Notes: generated from the letters alone by a model not told the origin. Shown: positions 16,281 to 25,018, counted from the first letter of the stretch. The stretch: 32,240 bases of DNA from Alcanivoracaceae bacterium (GCA_027324795.1 DAHVSB010000013.1:1-32240), one strand, 5' to 3'. Made by a program: numbers and translations.

Positions 16281-17831
16281 TTAATGCTCTCGTGTAACGC
16301 GTAACACTTCTTCGATGCTCGTTTCGCCGGCAAGCACTTTGCGCCAGCCGTCATCGCGAATGCTTGGGGTGCGCTCGCGAGCTAGCCGCTCTAACTGGTG
16401 CTCCCCCGCCCCGCTATGAATCAGCTCCGCCATGGCATTATCCACCACCACTAATTCATAAATACCGGTGCGCCCACGGTAGCCCTGGTCATGGCAATGC
16501 TCACACCCCATGGGCTTATAAATCACACTGCTATCGGTATCCGCCAAGCCCAATAACGCTTTTTCTGAGGCGGTGGCTACCTCGCCCTTTTTGCAATGAG
16601 GACATAGCACCCGCACTAAACGTTGCGCCATCACTGCGAGCAAGCTCGACGACAATAAGAAAGGCTCAATGCCCATATCTTGCAAACGCGTCACCGCACC
16701 CACGGCGGTGTTAGTGTGCAAGGTGGAAAGCACCAAGTGCCCGGTTAAACTGGCTTGCACCGCGATTTCAGCGGTTTCTAAGTCACGAATTTCACCAATC
16801 ATCACCACGTCTGGGTCTTGGCGCAAAATGGCGCGTAAGCCGCGGGCGAAGGTCATGTCCACTCGGGTATTGACTTGGGTTTGACCGATGCCCTCAAGCT
16901 GATATTCGATAGGATCCTCCACAGTCAAAATGTTGCGGGTGGAGTCGTTAAGCTCGGTGAGGCTCGCATATAATGTAGTGGTTTTACCCGAGCCCGTGGG
17001 CCCAGTAACCAAAATAATACCGTGGGGTTTTTTGATTTGCTCCATCATTTCTTGATAGCACACATCGCCCATACCCAGATGCCCGAGCTGCAAACGCCCA
17101 GCTTGTTTATCCAGTAAACGCAATACCACGCGCTCGCCATTGCTCGAAGGCATGGTGGAAACCCGCACGTCCACATCGCGCCCACCGAGGCGTAAAGAAA
17201 TGCGGCCATCTTGAGGAATACGTTTTTCCGCAATATCTAAGCGCGCCATTACCTTAATGCGCGACACCAACAAAGGTGCCAATTCACGGCGCGGTGCCAA
17301 AATTTCTCGTAGTACACCATCTACCCGCATGCGTACCAATAAACGGCGCTCGAAAGTTTCAATATGAATATCTGAGGCATCTTCACGAATCGCCTCTTGG
17401 AGCAAGGCGTTAATCAAACGGATGATGGGAGCATCATCTTCTTGTTCGAGCAAATCCGAGGTTTCAGGCAAGGCTTCCGCAAGGCTGGCTAAATCCATCC
17501 CCTCAAGGCTGTCAGCAGCCTCTGCCGCCACGCCGCGCTGCTGCTCATAGGCAATGGCCAAAGCGCTATCAAACTCGCTGTCATCCATGGTGATAATGGT
17601 GGGCATTGCACCTAGGGAACGCTGCACTTCAGCGAGTACGGCAAAATTAACAGGCGGCACACAGCATAATTCTCGCTGGCCATTGTCACCGCGCAGTAAC
17701 ACTTTGTGCCGGCGCGAAAAGCCGTAGCTGAACAATTCAGTAGCGGGGTTTTCTACTTGGTCGAGAGCCTCGCTGGGCATGTCATTTTGCGCAAGCGGGT
17801 TTTGTTCTAGTTCTAAGGATGCATTAGGCAT
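16281..17831 (-). CDS. gspE: Type II secretion ATPase GspE
   Basis: Hexameric cytoplasmic ATPase (516 residues) that powers pseudopilus assembly. Motifs in order: N-terminal domain binding GspL, Walker A GPTGSGKTT (277-285), Asp box TVEDPIEY (303-310), Walker B DVVMIGEIRD (341-350), His box GHLVLSTLHTN (364-374), and a zinc-binding tetracysteine C410, C413, C443, C446. All catalytic residues are present. The start is the ATG at 17831 with GAGG 5 bases upstream; the in-frame TTG at 17849 is rejected. It is the first gene of the gspE-M operon. gspC and gspD do not precede it; instead there is the end of the prp operon. Confidence 0.95.
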   Translation of the reverse strand: MPNASLELEQNPLAQNDMPSEALDQVENPATELFSYGFSRRHKVLLRGDNGQRELCCVPPVNFAVLAEVQRSLGAMPTIITMDDSEFDSALAIAYEQQRGVAAEAADSLEGMDLASLAEALPETSDLLEQEDDAPIIRLINALLQEAIREDASDIHIETFERRLLVRMRVDGVLREILAPRRELAPLLVSRIKVMARLDIAEKRIPQDGRISLRLGGRDVDVRVSTMPSSNGERVVLRLLDKQAGRLQLGHLGMGDVCYQEMMEQIKKPHGIILVTGPTGSGKTTTLYASLTELNDSTRNILTVEDPIEYQLEGIGQTQVNTRVDMTFARGLRAILRQDPDVVMIGEIRDLETAEIAVQASLTGHLVLSTLHTNTAVGAVTRLQDMGIEPFLLSSSLLAVMAQRLVRVLCPHCKKGEVATASEKALLGLADTDSSVIYKPMGCEHCHDQGYRGRTGIYELVVVDNAMAELIHSGAGEHQLERLARERTPSIRDDGWRKVLAGETSIEEVLRVTREH

Positions 17832-17877
17832 CGATACCTCATTGGGCAAACAATTTATTAGCGTTTATTGTTGTCTG

Positions 17878-17906
17878 ACCTTACGCCAAAGCCTTGATGT
17901 TGTCAG
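17878..17906 (-). promoter_or_regulatory. Candidate sigma-70 promoter for gsp operon
   Basis: On the minus strand CTGACA (17906-17901) and TAAGGT (17883-17878) are separated by 17 bases, matching five of six and four of six consensus positions. The predicted transcript start would be about 40 bases before the gspE ATG. This is the only reasonable candidate I found in the 164-bp gap between prpF and gspE, and read-through from prp remains possible. Confidence 0.25.
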
Positions 17907-17960
17907 TAATAGGTTGGCAATTTTAGCCTTGATAGCATCCGCTTGTCAGCCACTACACCT

Positions 17961-17988
17961 AGCTAGCGCAGCAGCTACTGCGCTAGCT
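17961..17988 (-). other. 11-bp perfect hairpin between prpF and gspE
   Basis: AGCTAGCGCAG and CTGCGCTAGCT form a perfect 11-bp inverted repeat around a 6-base loop, 8 bases downstream of the prpF stop. No T run follows on either strand, so it is not a classical intrinsic terminator. It could stabilise the prp 3' end or act with Rho. Confidence 0.6.
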
Positions 17989-17995
17989 CGCTTAT

Positions 17996-19171
17996 TTAGA
18001 GGGTATTTTCGGGAATTCTCACCCAACCTTCCATTAGCACGCGTGCACTGCGACTCATAATGGCTTTGGTCACTGTCCATTGGCCATTTTCTTGCTTCGC
18101 TTCGGCGCCCACACGCAAGGTGCCTGAGGGGTGGCCAAAACGTACCGCTTGGCGTTCACCGCCACCAGCGGCTTCGTTCACTAAGGTGCCGGGAATGCAT
18201 ACGGCAGAGGCAATAGCCACGGCGGCTGTGCCCATCATGGCGTGGTGCAACTGGCCCATGGACATAGCACGCACAAGCAAATCGATATCCTCGGTGCCAA
18301 TGTGTTTGCCGCTAGAGGCTTTATACGCCTTAGGCGGCGCCACAAAAGCCACCTTTGGGGTGTGTTGGCGGACTTCGGCTTCTTTAATGTCGCTAATTAA
18401 GCCCATGGCCACAGCGCCATAAGCACGAATAGTTTCCATTTTTTCGAGGGCATCGGGGCTGCTGTTAATATCGCCCTGCAACTCGGTGCCGGTATAACCG
18501 ATGTCTTCGGCACGTACGAAAATGGTGGGAATGCCGGCGCTAATCATGGTGGCGTCGATAGTACCCACACCGGGCACCTCTAGCTTGTCCACCAAGTTAC
18601 CGGTGGGAAACATGGGGGCGCCATCGTCGTCCGCTGGGTCTACAAACGCCACTTCCACTTCGGCTGCGGGAAAGGTGACCCCATCGAGCTCGAAATCTCC
18701 GGTTTCTTGCACTTCGCCGTTGGTCATGGGAATGCTAGCAATAATGGTTTTTTTAATGTTGGCCTGCCAAATGCGCACGGTGCAATGGCCGTTTTCAGGC
18801 ACACGCTCCTTCGGCACTAGCCCTGAGGAAATGGCGAAGGCACCCACCGCGGCGGTGAGGTTGCCACAGTTGCCACTCCAATCGATAAAGGGCTTATCGA
18901 TGGATACCTGACCAAACAGGTAATCCACATCGTGGTCAGGCACAGTGGCGGGGGCCAAAATCACCGTTTTACTGGTGCTAGAGGTGGCGCCGCCCATGCC
19001 ATCGGTGTGCTTTCCGTAGGGGTCGGGGCTACCAATAACGCGTAATAGCACCTTATCGCGGGCTTCACCGGGCTGTTGTGCCGCCGCGGGTAAATCTTGC
19101 AGGCGGAAAAATACGCCCTTGCTGGTGCCACCGCGCATGTAAGTGGCGGGGATTTTAATTTGACCGGCCAT
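17996..19171 (-). CDS. prpF: 2-methylaconitate cis-trans isomerase PrpF
   Basis: Isomerase of the diaminopimelate-epimerase-like fold. It converts the 2-methylaconitate isomer made by AcnD into the one that can be rehydrated to 2-methylisocitrate. The 391-residue product starts with MAGQIKIPATYMRGGTSKGVFF, the PrpF signature. IDWSGNCGNLTAAVGAFA follows, with the SGNCGN active-site region, and a later AMSMGQLHHAMMGTAAVA. The start is the ATG at 19171 (GGAG 6 bases upstream); the in-frame TTG at 19192 is rejected. It is the last gene of the prp operon and is set apart from acnD by 111 bases with two hairpins. Confidence 0.95.
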   Translation of the reverse strand: MAGQIKIPATYMRGGTSKGVFFRLQDLPAAAQQPGEARDKVLLRVIGSPDPYGKHTDGMGGATSSTSKTVILAPATVPDHDVDYLFGQVSIDKPFIDWSGNCGNLTAAVGAFAISSGLVPKERVPENGHCTVRIWQANIKKTIIASIPMTNGEVQETGDFELDGVTFPAAEVEVAFVDPADDDGAPMFPTGNLVDKLEVPGVGTIDATMISAGIPTIFVRAEDIGYTGTELQGDINSSPDALEKMETIRAYGAVAMGLISDIKEAEVRQHTPKVAFVAPPKAYKASSGKHIGTEDIDLLVRAMSMGQLHHAMMGTAAVAIASAVCIPGTLVNEAAGGGERQAVRFGHPSGTLRVGAEAKQENGQWTVTKAIMSRSARVLMEGWVRIPENTL

Positions 19172-19190
19172 AACAACTCCAACTGTTTGC

Positions 19191-19225
19191 AAAAAAATGG
19201 GAGCGCGCGATAACCGCAGGCTCCC
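19191..19225 (-). terminator. Terminator-like hairpin between acnD and prpF
   Basis: Read on the minus strand, GGGAGC pairs with GCTCCC across a 15-base loop that can itself form a GCG/CGC stem. A run of seven T follows after one A. It lies 58 bases after the acnD stop and ends 19 bases before the prpF ATG. This is intrinsic-terminator architecture inside an apparent operon, and probably lowers prpF expression relative to prpB-prpC-acnD. Confidence 0.65.
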
Positions 19226-19237
19226 GTTGTATCAGCG

Positions 19238-19261
19238 ATGGCCTACGCAAACGCAGGCCAT
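19238..19261 (-). other. Hairpin just after acnD
   Basis: ATGGCCT and AGGCCAT form a perfect 7-bp inverted repeat with a 10-base loop, 21 bases after the acnD stop and directly before the terminator-like hairpin. No T run follows. It may protect or process the acnD message end. Confidence 0.5.
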
Positions 19262-19282
19262 AGGCTTACAGGACTTTAGCGA

Positions 19283-21889
19283 TTAAGCAGAGGCTTCTTC
19301 GGCTAAAAACTCCTGGGCAAAGCGCTGCAATACGCCGCCTGCGTTGTAGGTTACCACTTCGTCTTGGGTATCAAGACGGCAAATCACAGGCACTTCCTGC
19401 TCTTCGCCATTGCGGCGCTTAATCACCAAAGTAAGGGTGGCACCAGGCGCAGGCGTACCTTTCACCGAATAGGTTTCAGTGCCATCTAAGCCCAAGGTAA
19501 GACGTGTGGTGCCTTCCTCAAACTGTAGCGGCAAGATACCCATGCCCACCAGGTTAGTGCGGTGAATCCGCTCGAAGCCTTCGGCGACAATGGTTTCCAC
19601 ACCCGCAAGGCGCGGCCCTTTGGCTGCCCAGTCGCGGGAAGAACCCTGTCCATAAGCAGCACCCGCAATAATAATCAGGCGGTTTTTGCGCTCCATGTGG
19701 GTTTCAATGGCTTCCCACATGCGCATCACCTCGCCGTCTGGTTCTACACGTGCCAAGGAACCTTGGATCACATTGCCCTCTTCGTCGCGCACCATCTCGT
19801 TAAAGAGCTTGGGGTTCGCGAAGGTAGCACGCTGTGCGGTGAGGTGATCCCCTCGGTGGGTGGCGTAGGAGTTGTAGTCTTCCTCGGGCAAACCCATGGT
19901 GGCCAAATATTCACCCGCGGCGCTATCCGGCATGATGGCGTTAGAGGGTGAAATATGGTCGGTGGTGATGTTGTCGCCAAAAATCGCCAGCGGGATTAAA
20001 TCCGTGAGCGTATTTTCAGCGGCTAAGGCACCTTCCCAGTAGGGCGGGCAGCGAATATAGGTACTCATCTCGCGCCACTCGTACAGTGGGCTTTCGGAGC
20101 GCTTCACATCGTCCAGGTTAAACATGGGGATGTAAATCTGGTTAAACTGCTCTGGCTTCACATGCTCGCCCACAATGGCATCGATTTCTTCGTCGGAAGG
20201 CCAAATGTCTTTCAGCGTGATGGGGTTGCCGTCTTGGTCGTAGCCGAGGGCATCCTGCTCGATATCAAACAAGGTGGTGCCCGCAATAGCGTAAGCCACC
20301 ACTAAGGGGGGCGACGCTAAAAAGGCTTCCTTCACGTGGGGGTGAATACGGCCATCAAAGTTACGGTTACCGGAAAGCACCGCTGTGGTGTGAATACCAC
20401 GCTCAAGCACTTCTTTTTCAAGCTCAGGATCGAGCGCACCGCTCATACCGTTACAGGTGGTACAGGCAAAGCCCACAATACCGAAGCCGAGCTTTTCGAG
20501 CTCTGGCAGCAAGCCAGAATCGTTCATGTAAAGCTCAATCACACGAGAGCCGGGGGCAAAAGAGGTTTTCACCCAAGGCTTGCGGGTAAGGCCCAGCTCG
20601 TTAGCTTTTTTGGCAATTAAACCAGCCGCCACTACGTTACGTGGGTTACTGGTGTTGGTGCAGCTGGTGATGGCCGCCAAAATCATGGCGTGATCTGGCA
20701 TTCTGCCGTCTTCGCTAGGTGTCCAATCGCCAGCGATGCCTTTCTTGCGTAAATCTTCCGTGGCCACACGGGCGTGAGGACGCGAAGGGCCCGCCACGTT
20801 GCGCACTACTTTGGATAAATCAAAGCGCAACACACGCTCATATTCAGCGGTTTTCAGATCAGAGGACCACAAGCCAGTGTGCTTGGCGTACTGCTCCACT
20901 AGCTTCACCTGCTCATCTTCACGGCCGGTGAGCTTCAGGTAATCGATGGTTTGCTCATCGATGTAGAACATGGCTGCGGTGGCGCCATATTCTGGCGTCA
21001 TGTTAGAAATGGTGGCACGGTCGCCGATGGTGAGGCTGTCGGCACCTTCACCGAAGAACTCGATATAAGCAGACACCACGCCCTCTTCACGCAAGAACTC
21101 AGTGAGCGCAAGCACGATATCGGTGGCGGTAATGCCAGGTTGGCGCTTGCCCGTGAGCTCAACCCCTACAATATCGGGGTGGCGCATCATGGTGGGATGG
21201 CCCAGCATCACCACTTCCGCTTCGAGGCCACCTACTCCAATGGCGATAACGCCGAGGGCGTCCACGTGGGGGGTGTGAGAGTCGGTACCCACACAGGTAT
21301 CGGGGAAAGCAATGCCGTTACGGTTGTGCACCACAGGCGACATTTTTTCGAGGTTAATTTGGTGCATGATACCGTTACCCGCACGGATCACGTCGATGTT
21401 TTCAAAGGCGGTGCGCGTCCAATCAATAAAGTGGAAGCGGTCTTCGTTACGGCGCAACTCCACTTCTTTGTTTTTTTCGATGGCGTCTTTGTCGTAGCCG
21501 CCGTATTCCACAGCTAAAGAGTGGTCAACAATCAGCTGTGTGGGCACCACGGGGTTTACTTTCCATGCGTCACCACCCTGCTTGGCAATGGCTTCACGCA
21601 AGCCAGCAAGGTCGACTAAGGCGGTACCACCCAAAATATCATGGGTTACCACACGGGCAGGGTACCAAGGAAAATCCGATTCGCTTTTACGGTAAATCAG
21701 TTGCTCTAACGCTTCGGTGAGCTTTTCTGGATCACAGCGACGCACTAAATTTTCGGCAAACACACGAGAAACATAAGACAACTTCTCGTAAGCACCGGGT
21801 TTAATATCGTTCACCGCCTCGCGGGCATCGAAGTAATCGATGTTCGTGCCTGGCAGTGTTTTGCGGTATTTGGTGTTAACTTTTTCCAC
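19283..21889 (-). CDS. acnD: Fe/S-dependent 2-methylcitrate dehydratase AcnD
   Basis: Aconitase-superfamily enzyme (868 residues) that dehydrates 2-methylcitrate. It replaces PrpD in organisms that also carry PrpF. The N-terminus TKYRKTLPGTNIDYFDAREAV is typical of AcnD rather than AcnA. The 4Fe-4S ligands are Cys 410 in TSCTNTSNP and Cys 476/479 in ACTTCNG. Aconitase motifs DSHTPHVDALGVIAIGVGG and the swivel-domain GQGSSRDWAAKGP are intact. The GTG at 21889 is chosen because AGGGTG lies 6 bases upstream. The in-frame GTG at 21898 is part of that same purine run and has no ribosome site of its own. Third catabolic gene of the operon. Confidence 0.95.
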   Translation of the reverse strand: MEKVNTKYRKTLPGTNIDYFDAREAVNDIKPGAYEKLSYVSRVFAENLVRRCDPEKLTEALEQLIYRKSESDFPWYPARVVTHDILGGTALVDLAGLREAIAKQGGDAWKVNPVVPTQLIVDHSLAVEYGGYDKDAIEKNKEVELRRNEDRFHFIDWTRTAFENIDVIRAGNGIMHQINLEKMSPVVHNRNGIAFPDTCVGTDSHTPHVDALGVIAIGVGGLEAEVVMLGHPTMMRHPDIVGVELTGKRQPGITATDIVLALTEFLREEGVVSAYIEFFGEGADSLTIGDRATISNMTPEYGATAAMFYIDEQTIDYLKLTGREDEQVKLVEQYAKHTGLWSSDLKTAEYERVLRFDLSKVVRNVAGPSRPHARVATEDLRKKGIAGDWTPSEDGRMPDHAMILAAITSCTNTSNPRNVVAAGLIAKKANELGLTRKPWVKTSFAPGSRVIELYMNDSGLLPELEKLGFGIVGFACTTCNGMSGALDPELEKEVLERGIHTTAVLSGNRNFDGRIHPHVKEAFLASPPLVVAYAIAGTTLFDIEQDALGYDQDGNPITLKDIWPSDEEIDAIVGEHVKPEQFNQIYIPMFNLDDVKRSESPLYEWREMSTYIRCPPYWEGALAAENTLTDLIPLAIFGDNITTDHISPSNAIMPDSAAGEYLATMGLPEEDYNSYATHRGDHLTAQRATFANPKLFNEMVRDEEGNVIQGSLARVEPDGEVMRMWEAIETHMERKNRLIIIAGAAYGQGSSRDWAAKGPRLAGVETIVAEGFERIHRTNLVGMGILPLQFEEGTTRLTLGLDGTETYSVKGTPAPGATLTLVIKRRNGEEQEVPVICRLDTQDEVVTYNAGGVLQRFAQEFLAEEASA

Positions 21890-21953
21890 AAATATCACCC
21901 TAAGGTTATGTGAATGAATGGGTTAGGCGGCATTTCTACCGCCCAACTTTAAC

Positions 21954-23081
21954 TTATGCACGCTCTGCAATGGGTGTTACGGTACGTGGTTCTTCACCCA
22001 CATATTCGGCGCTTGGGCGAATAATGCGGTTATCCGCACGCTGCTCGAACACGTGAGCTGCCCAACCGGTTAAGCGGCTCATTACAAAAATAGGCGTGAA
22101 CAGCTTAGTGGGAATGCCCATGAAGTGGTACGCAGAGGCATGGAAGAAATCGGCGTTACAGAACAACTTCTTCTCGCGCCACATCACTTCTTCAACACGC
22201 ACAGATACAGGGTAAAGGGTAGTATCGCCCACATCGGCGGCGAGTTTTTCCGACCACTGTTTAATAATTTCGTTACGTGGATCAGATTCACGGTAAATGG
22301 CGTGGCCAAAGCCCATGATCAAATCTTTGCGCTCTAGCATTGCCAAAATTTCTTTTTCCGCTTCCTCGGGGCTCTGCCAGTTTTCAATCATGTCCATGGC
22401 CGCTTCGTTCGCACCACCGTGCAACGGGCCACGTAGAGAACCAATGGCACCGGTAATGCAGCTGTGTAGGTCGGACAAGGTGGAGGCACACACACGGGCA
22501 GTAAAGGTAGAGGCGTTGAACTCGTGCTCAGCGTACAAAATAAGCGACACGTTCATTACCTGCTCGTGTAAGGCATTGGGCTTTTCGCCGCGCAACAAGT
22601 GCAAGAAGTGCCCACCAATGGAATCGTCATCGGTTTCGGTATCAATGCGTACGCCATCGTGGCTGTAGCGGTACCAGTAAGTGATGATGGAAGGAAACGC
22701 CGCCAACAGGCGATCGGTGGCATCTTCCTGCTCATCGAAGCTGTTTTCAGTTTCGAGGTTGCCGAGCATGGAACAACCGGTGCGCATCACATCCATGGGG
22801 TGGGCGTCCGCTGGAATGCGCTCAAGCACATCTTTTAATGCTTGAGGTAAGCCACGTAACCCTTTGAGTTTCTTCTTATAAGCATCTAATTCTGCTTGAT
22901 TGGGTAGCTTGCCTTTTAAGATCAGGTGAGCCACTTCTTCAAACTGGCAATTTTCCGCTAGATCTTTTACATCATAGCCGCGGTAGGTTAAACCAGAGCC
23001 ACTTACGCCCACGGTGGACAGTGCTGTTTTTCCTGCTACTTGGCCACGTAAGCCAGCGCCGCCTAATTCTTTCTTCGCCAT
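21954..23081 (-). CDS. prpC: 2-methylcitrate synthase PrpC
   Basis: Condenses propionyl-CoA with oxaloacetate to 2-methylcitrate. The 375-residue length and the start motif GLRGQVAGKTALSTVG fit PrpC rather than the longer hexameric citrate synthase GltA. Citrate-synthase-fold catalytic residues are visible: H221 in GPLHGGANEAAMDM, H260 in GFGHAIYRESDPRN and D311 in NADFFHASAYHFMGIP. H186 (AEHEFNA) is also conserved. The ATG at 23081 has AGAGAG about 7 bases upstream. It is separated from prpB by 78 bases containing short GC-rich hairpins and no T run. Confidence 0.95.
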   Translation of the reverse strand: MAKKELGGAGLRGQVAGKTALSTVGVSGSGLTYRGYDVKDLAENCQFEEVAHLILKGKLPNQAELDAYKKKLKGLRGLPQALKDVLERIPADAHPMDVMRTGCSMLGNLETENSFDEQEDATDRLLAAFPSIITYWYRYSHDGVRIDTETDDDSIGGHFLHLLRGEKPNALHEQVMNVSLILYAEHEFNASTFTARVCASTLSDLHSCITGAIGSLRGPLHGGANEAAMDMIENWQSPEEAEKEILAMLERKDLIMGFGHAIYRESDPRNEIIKQWSEKLAADVGDTTLYPVSVRVEEVMWREKKLFCNADFFHASAYHFMGIPTKLFTPIFVMSRLTGWAAHVFEQRADNRIIRPSAEYVGEEPRTVTPIAERA

Positions 23082-23159
23082 AATAAAACTCTCTATGTGC
23101 TAGTCAGTTTAAGGGTTTTACCCTAGTGGTTAACACGCCGACATTTGCCGGCGCTGGTA

Positions 23160-24050
23160 TTAATTTTTGCCTTGCTTGAACAACTCATCGAGCTTTTGCT
23201 CGTAATCGTGGTAGCCCAAGAAATCATATAGTTCCATACGAGTTTGCATGGTATCCACCACGTTTTGCTGGTGGCCATCTTCACGAATGGCTTTATACAC
23301 ATTCAACGCCGCCTTGTTCATGGCACGGAAGGCAGACAACGGATACAAAATCATATTTGCGCCCGCTTCGGCTAGCTCTTCACGGGTGAACAAAGGCGTG
23401 GCACCAAATTCGGTAATGTTTGCCAATAAAGGGGCACCATTAATGCCCTTAGAAAAGGCACGGTAATCGTCTAAAGTGTGCACTGCTTCAGCAAAGATGC
23501 CATCCGCACCCGCTTCTAAACAGGCATTAGCGCGATCGATGGCCGCTTCTAGGCCTTCTTTTTGGAAAGAATCCGTGCGTGCAATGATGAAGAAATCCTC
23601 ATCGAAGCGTGCATCGGCTGCCGCTTTAATACGGTCTACCATTTCTTCTTTCGATACGATTTCTTTGTTGGGGCGGTGGCCGCAACGTTTTTGTGCCACT
23701 TGGTCTTCCATGTGCACGGCACCCGCGCCCGCACGAATCATTTCTTTCACGGTGCGAGCAATGTTAAACGCCCCACCCCAGCCGGTATCGATATCTACGA
23801 GCAAAGGCACATCGGTGGCACCACTGATGCGGCGCACATCTTCGAGCACGTCATTCAAGCTCGTCATGCCTAAATCGGGCAAACCGTAGGACGCATTAGC
23901 CACGCCACCGCCCGATAAATAAATGGCTTTATAGCCCACCTGCTCGGCCATCATGGCGGCATAAGCGTTGATAGTACCCATGATTTGTAAGGGCTGTTCT
24001 TCGGCTAGTGCCTTGCGGAAACGGCCTCCAGCAGTCAATTTATTGCTCAT
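23160..24050 (-). CDS. prpB: 2-methylisocitrate lyase PrpB
   Basis: Splits 2-methylisocitrate into pyruvate and succinate. The 296-residue TIM-barrel protein of the ICL/PEP mutase superfamily has [14 protein letters not shown], the metal-binding region DIDTGWGG (87-94), and the catalytic-loop motif KRCGH at 121-125 with Cys 123. AAGGAG is 6 bases before the ATG and is embedded in the last codons of the regulator gene (3-base gap), so the two are translationally coupled. Confidence 0.97.
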   Translation of the reverse strand: MSNKLTAGGRFRKALAEEQPLQIMGTINAYAAMMAEQVGYKAIYLSGGGVANASYGLPDLGMTSLNDVLEDVRRISGATDVPLLVDIDTGWGGAFNIARTVKEMIRAGAGAVHMEDQVAQKRCGHRPNKEIVSKEEMVDRIKAAADARFDEDFFIIARTDSFQKEGLEAAIDRANACLEAGADGIFAEAVHTLDDYRAFSKGINGAPLLANITEFGATPLFTREELAEAGANMILYPLSAFRAMNKAALNVYKAIREDGHQQNVVDTMQTRMELYDFLGYHDYEQKLDELFKQGKN

Positions 24051-24053
24051 AGT

Positions 24054-24755
24054 TTACTCCTTAACGTGGCCCACTTTGGGCTCGATGCCGGCTTTATGCT
24101 GGCGCTCAATGTTTTCACGAGCACGACGAATATGGCGGCGCATTAGCCACTCTGCCATTTCACCATCTCGTGCTTCTATAGCCTCCACAATCTGGCGATG
24201 CTCGCGCAGCGCTAATTGTGGACGATTAGTTACGGTGGAAAACTGATAGCGATACATGCGCACCATGTGGTAAATATCGCCAATAAGCATTTGAATCAGT
24301 GATTTGTTGTGGCTACCGTGAATCACTTGATAGTGGAAATCTAAATCCCCTTCACGCTGAAAATAAGCCACATCTTCTTTGATGTCTTGTTGTTGCTCAT
24401 GCTGCGCCAAAACTTCATATAAAGCCTTAACGGCCTCATCGGTCATATTTTGTGCTGCTAATTTAGCAGCCATACCTTCTAAGGCTTCGCGCACATGATA
24501 AATTTCAATGAGGTCTTGTAACGACAGCTGTGCCACTCGCGCTCCCACATGCGGTGCGCGCTCCACCAGCTTTCTTGCCTCAAGGCGACGAATGGCCTCA
24601 CGCAAAGGGCCGCGGCTAACACCGTAGCGCGTGGCTAGCTCCGTTTCCCCAAGCTTGCTACCAGGGGGCAATACGCCCAGGACAATATCGTCCTGCAGCT
24701 TCTTAAACACCTGGTCCGCTAAGGTACCTTGGATTGAAGTCGATGGAATAGCCAC
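24054..24755 (-). CDS. GntR-family (FadR subfamily, FCD domain) regulator of the prp operon
   Basis: Transcription factor of about 233 residues. The winged helix-turn-helix spans about 11-75 (LADQVFKKLQDDIVLGVLPP, ELATRYGVSRGPLREAIRRLE). The all-helical FCD effector domain (about 80-215) shows the Asp/His pattern that binds a metal in this family (DLDFHYQ, REHRQIV, RRHIRRARENI). The GTG at 24755 is preferred over the GTG at 24782. It has AGAG about 7 bases upstream, and the longer form would place the operator at 24767-24778 inside the coding sequence and add a non-family FCRQRAVK tail. It is the first gene of gntR-prpB-prpC-acnD-prpF, and probably senses a methylcitrate-cycle intermediate and represses its own promoter. 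It is not the sigma-54-type PrpR of enterics. Confidence 0.9.
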   Translation of the reverse strand: MAIPSTSIQGTLADQVFKKLQDDIVLGVLPPGSKLGETELATRYGVSRGPLREAIRRLEARKLVERAPHVGARVAQLSLQDLIEIYHVREALEGMAAKLAAQNMTDEAVKALYEVLAQHEQQQDIKEDVAYFQREGDLDFHYQVIHGSHNKSLIQMLIGDIYHMVRMYRYQFSTVTNRPQLALREHRQIVEAIEARDGEMAEWLMRRHIRRARENIERQHKAGIEPKVGHVKE

Positions 24756-24766
24756 TTTTACTGCTC

Positions 24767-24778
24767 TTTGTCTACAAA
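24767..24778. promoter_or_regulatory. Operator 1: palindrome TTTGTCTACAAA
   Basis: Arms TTTGT/ACAAA around a 2-bp centre, with extended identity to operator 2 (CTTTGTAGACAAAA on opposite strands). It lies 12 bases before the preferred GTG of the GntR gene. The TTGTnnACAA form is the kind of site bound by FCD-type GntR regulators, so autorepression of the prp operon is the likely role. Confidence 0.65.
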
Positions 24779-24829
24779 ACACATAGGTGCAGCCACTCTA
24801 ATTGCTGAAACCACGGAATGCAAGAGCAC

Positions 24830-24841
24830 TTTGTAGACAAA
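24830..24841. promoter_or_regulatory. Operator 2: palindrome TTTGTAGACAAA
   Basis: Same 12-bp palindrome as operator 1 in the reverse orientation, preceded by C and followed by AA as there. Centre-to-centre distance is 63 bp, six helical turns, so bound dimers would face the same side of the helix. It lies in the 263-bp divergent gap between the prp operon and ompW. Confidence 0.65.
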
Positions 24842-24967
24842 ACAACCCATCAATAAAACTACATCTTATTTGTGCCACTCGTTTAGTGAAGCCAGTGAAG
24901 TGTGCTGCAAATGCAGTGTTTATTGATGCCAATCAGTTTATGCATCGAACCAATTACTACACTATCC

Positions 24968-24994
24968 GTAACGGCTATGTAACGCTTGTGTTAC
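24968..24994. promoter_or_regulatory. Three GTWAC repeats at 11-bp spacing upstream of ompW
   Basis: GTAACG at 24968, GTAACG at 24979 and GTTACA at 24990 start exactly 11 bases apart. The last two also form the inverted repeat GTAAC-n6-GTTAC. Head-to-tail half-sites on one helix face are usual for OmpR/ArcA-type response regulators. The block is 25-50 bases before the ompW ATG, close to where RNA polymerase would bind or the transcript would start. Confidence 0.4.
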
Positions 24995-25018
24995 AGCCAT
25001 AATCGCTGGAGAGTATGA

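Noticed and set aside
20951-21517. 188-codon plus-strand open frame
   Set aside because: It lies wholly antisense to acnD, whose protein shows all aconitase-family motifs; no ribosome site or family similarity is visible, so it is a shadow of biased codon use.
21890-21953. Short GGCGG/CCGCC hairpin between prpC and acnD
   Set aside because: Only 5 bp with no T run; too weak to call a terminator, at most a processing site.
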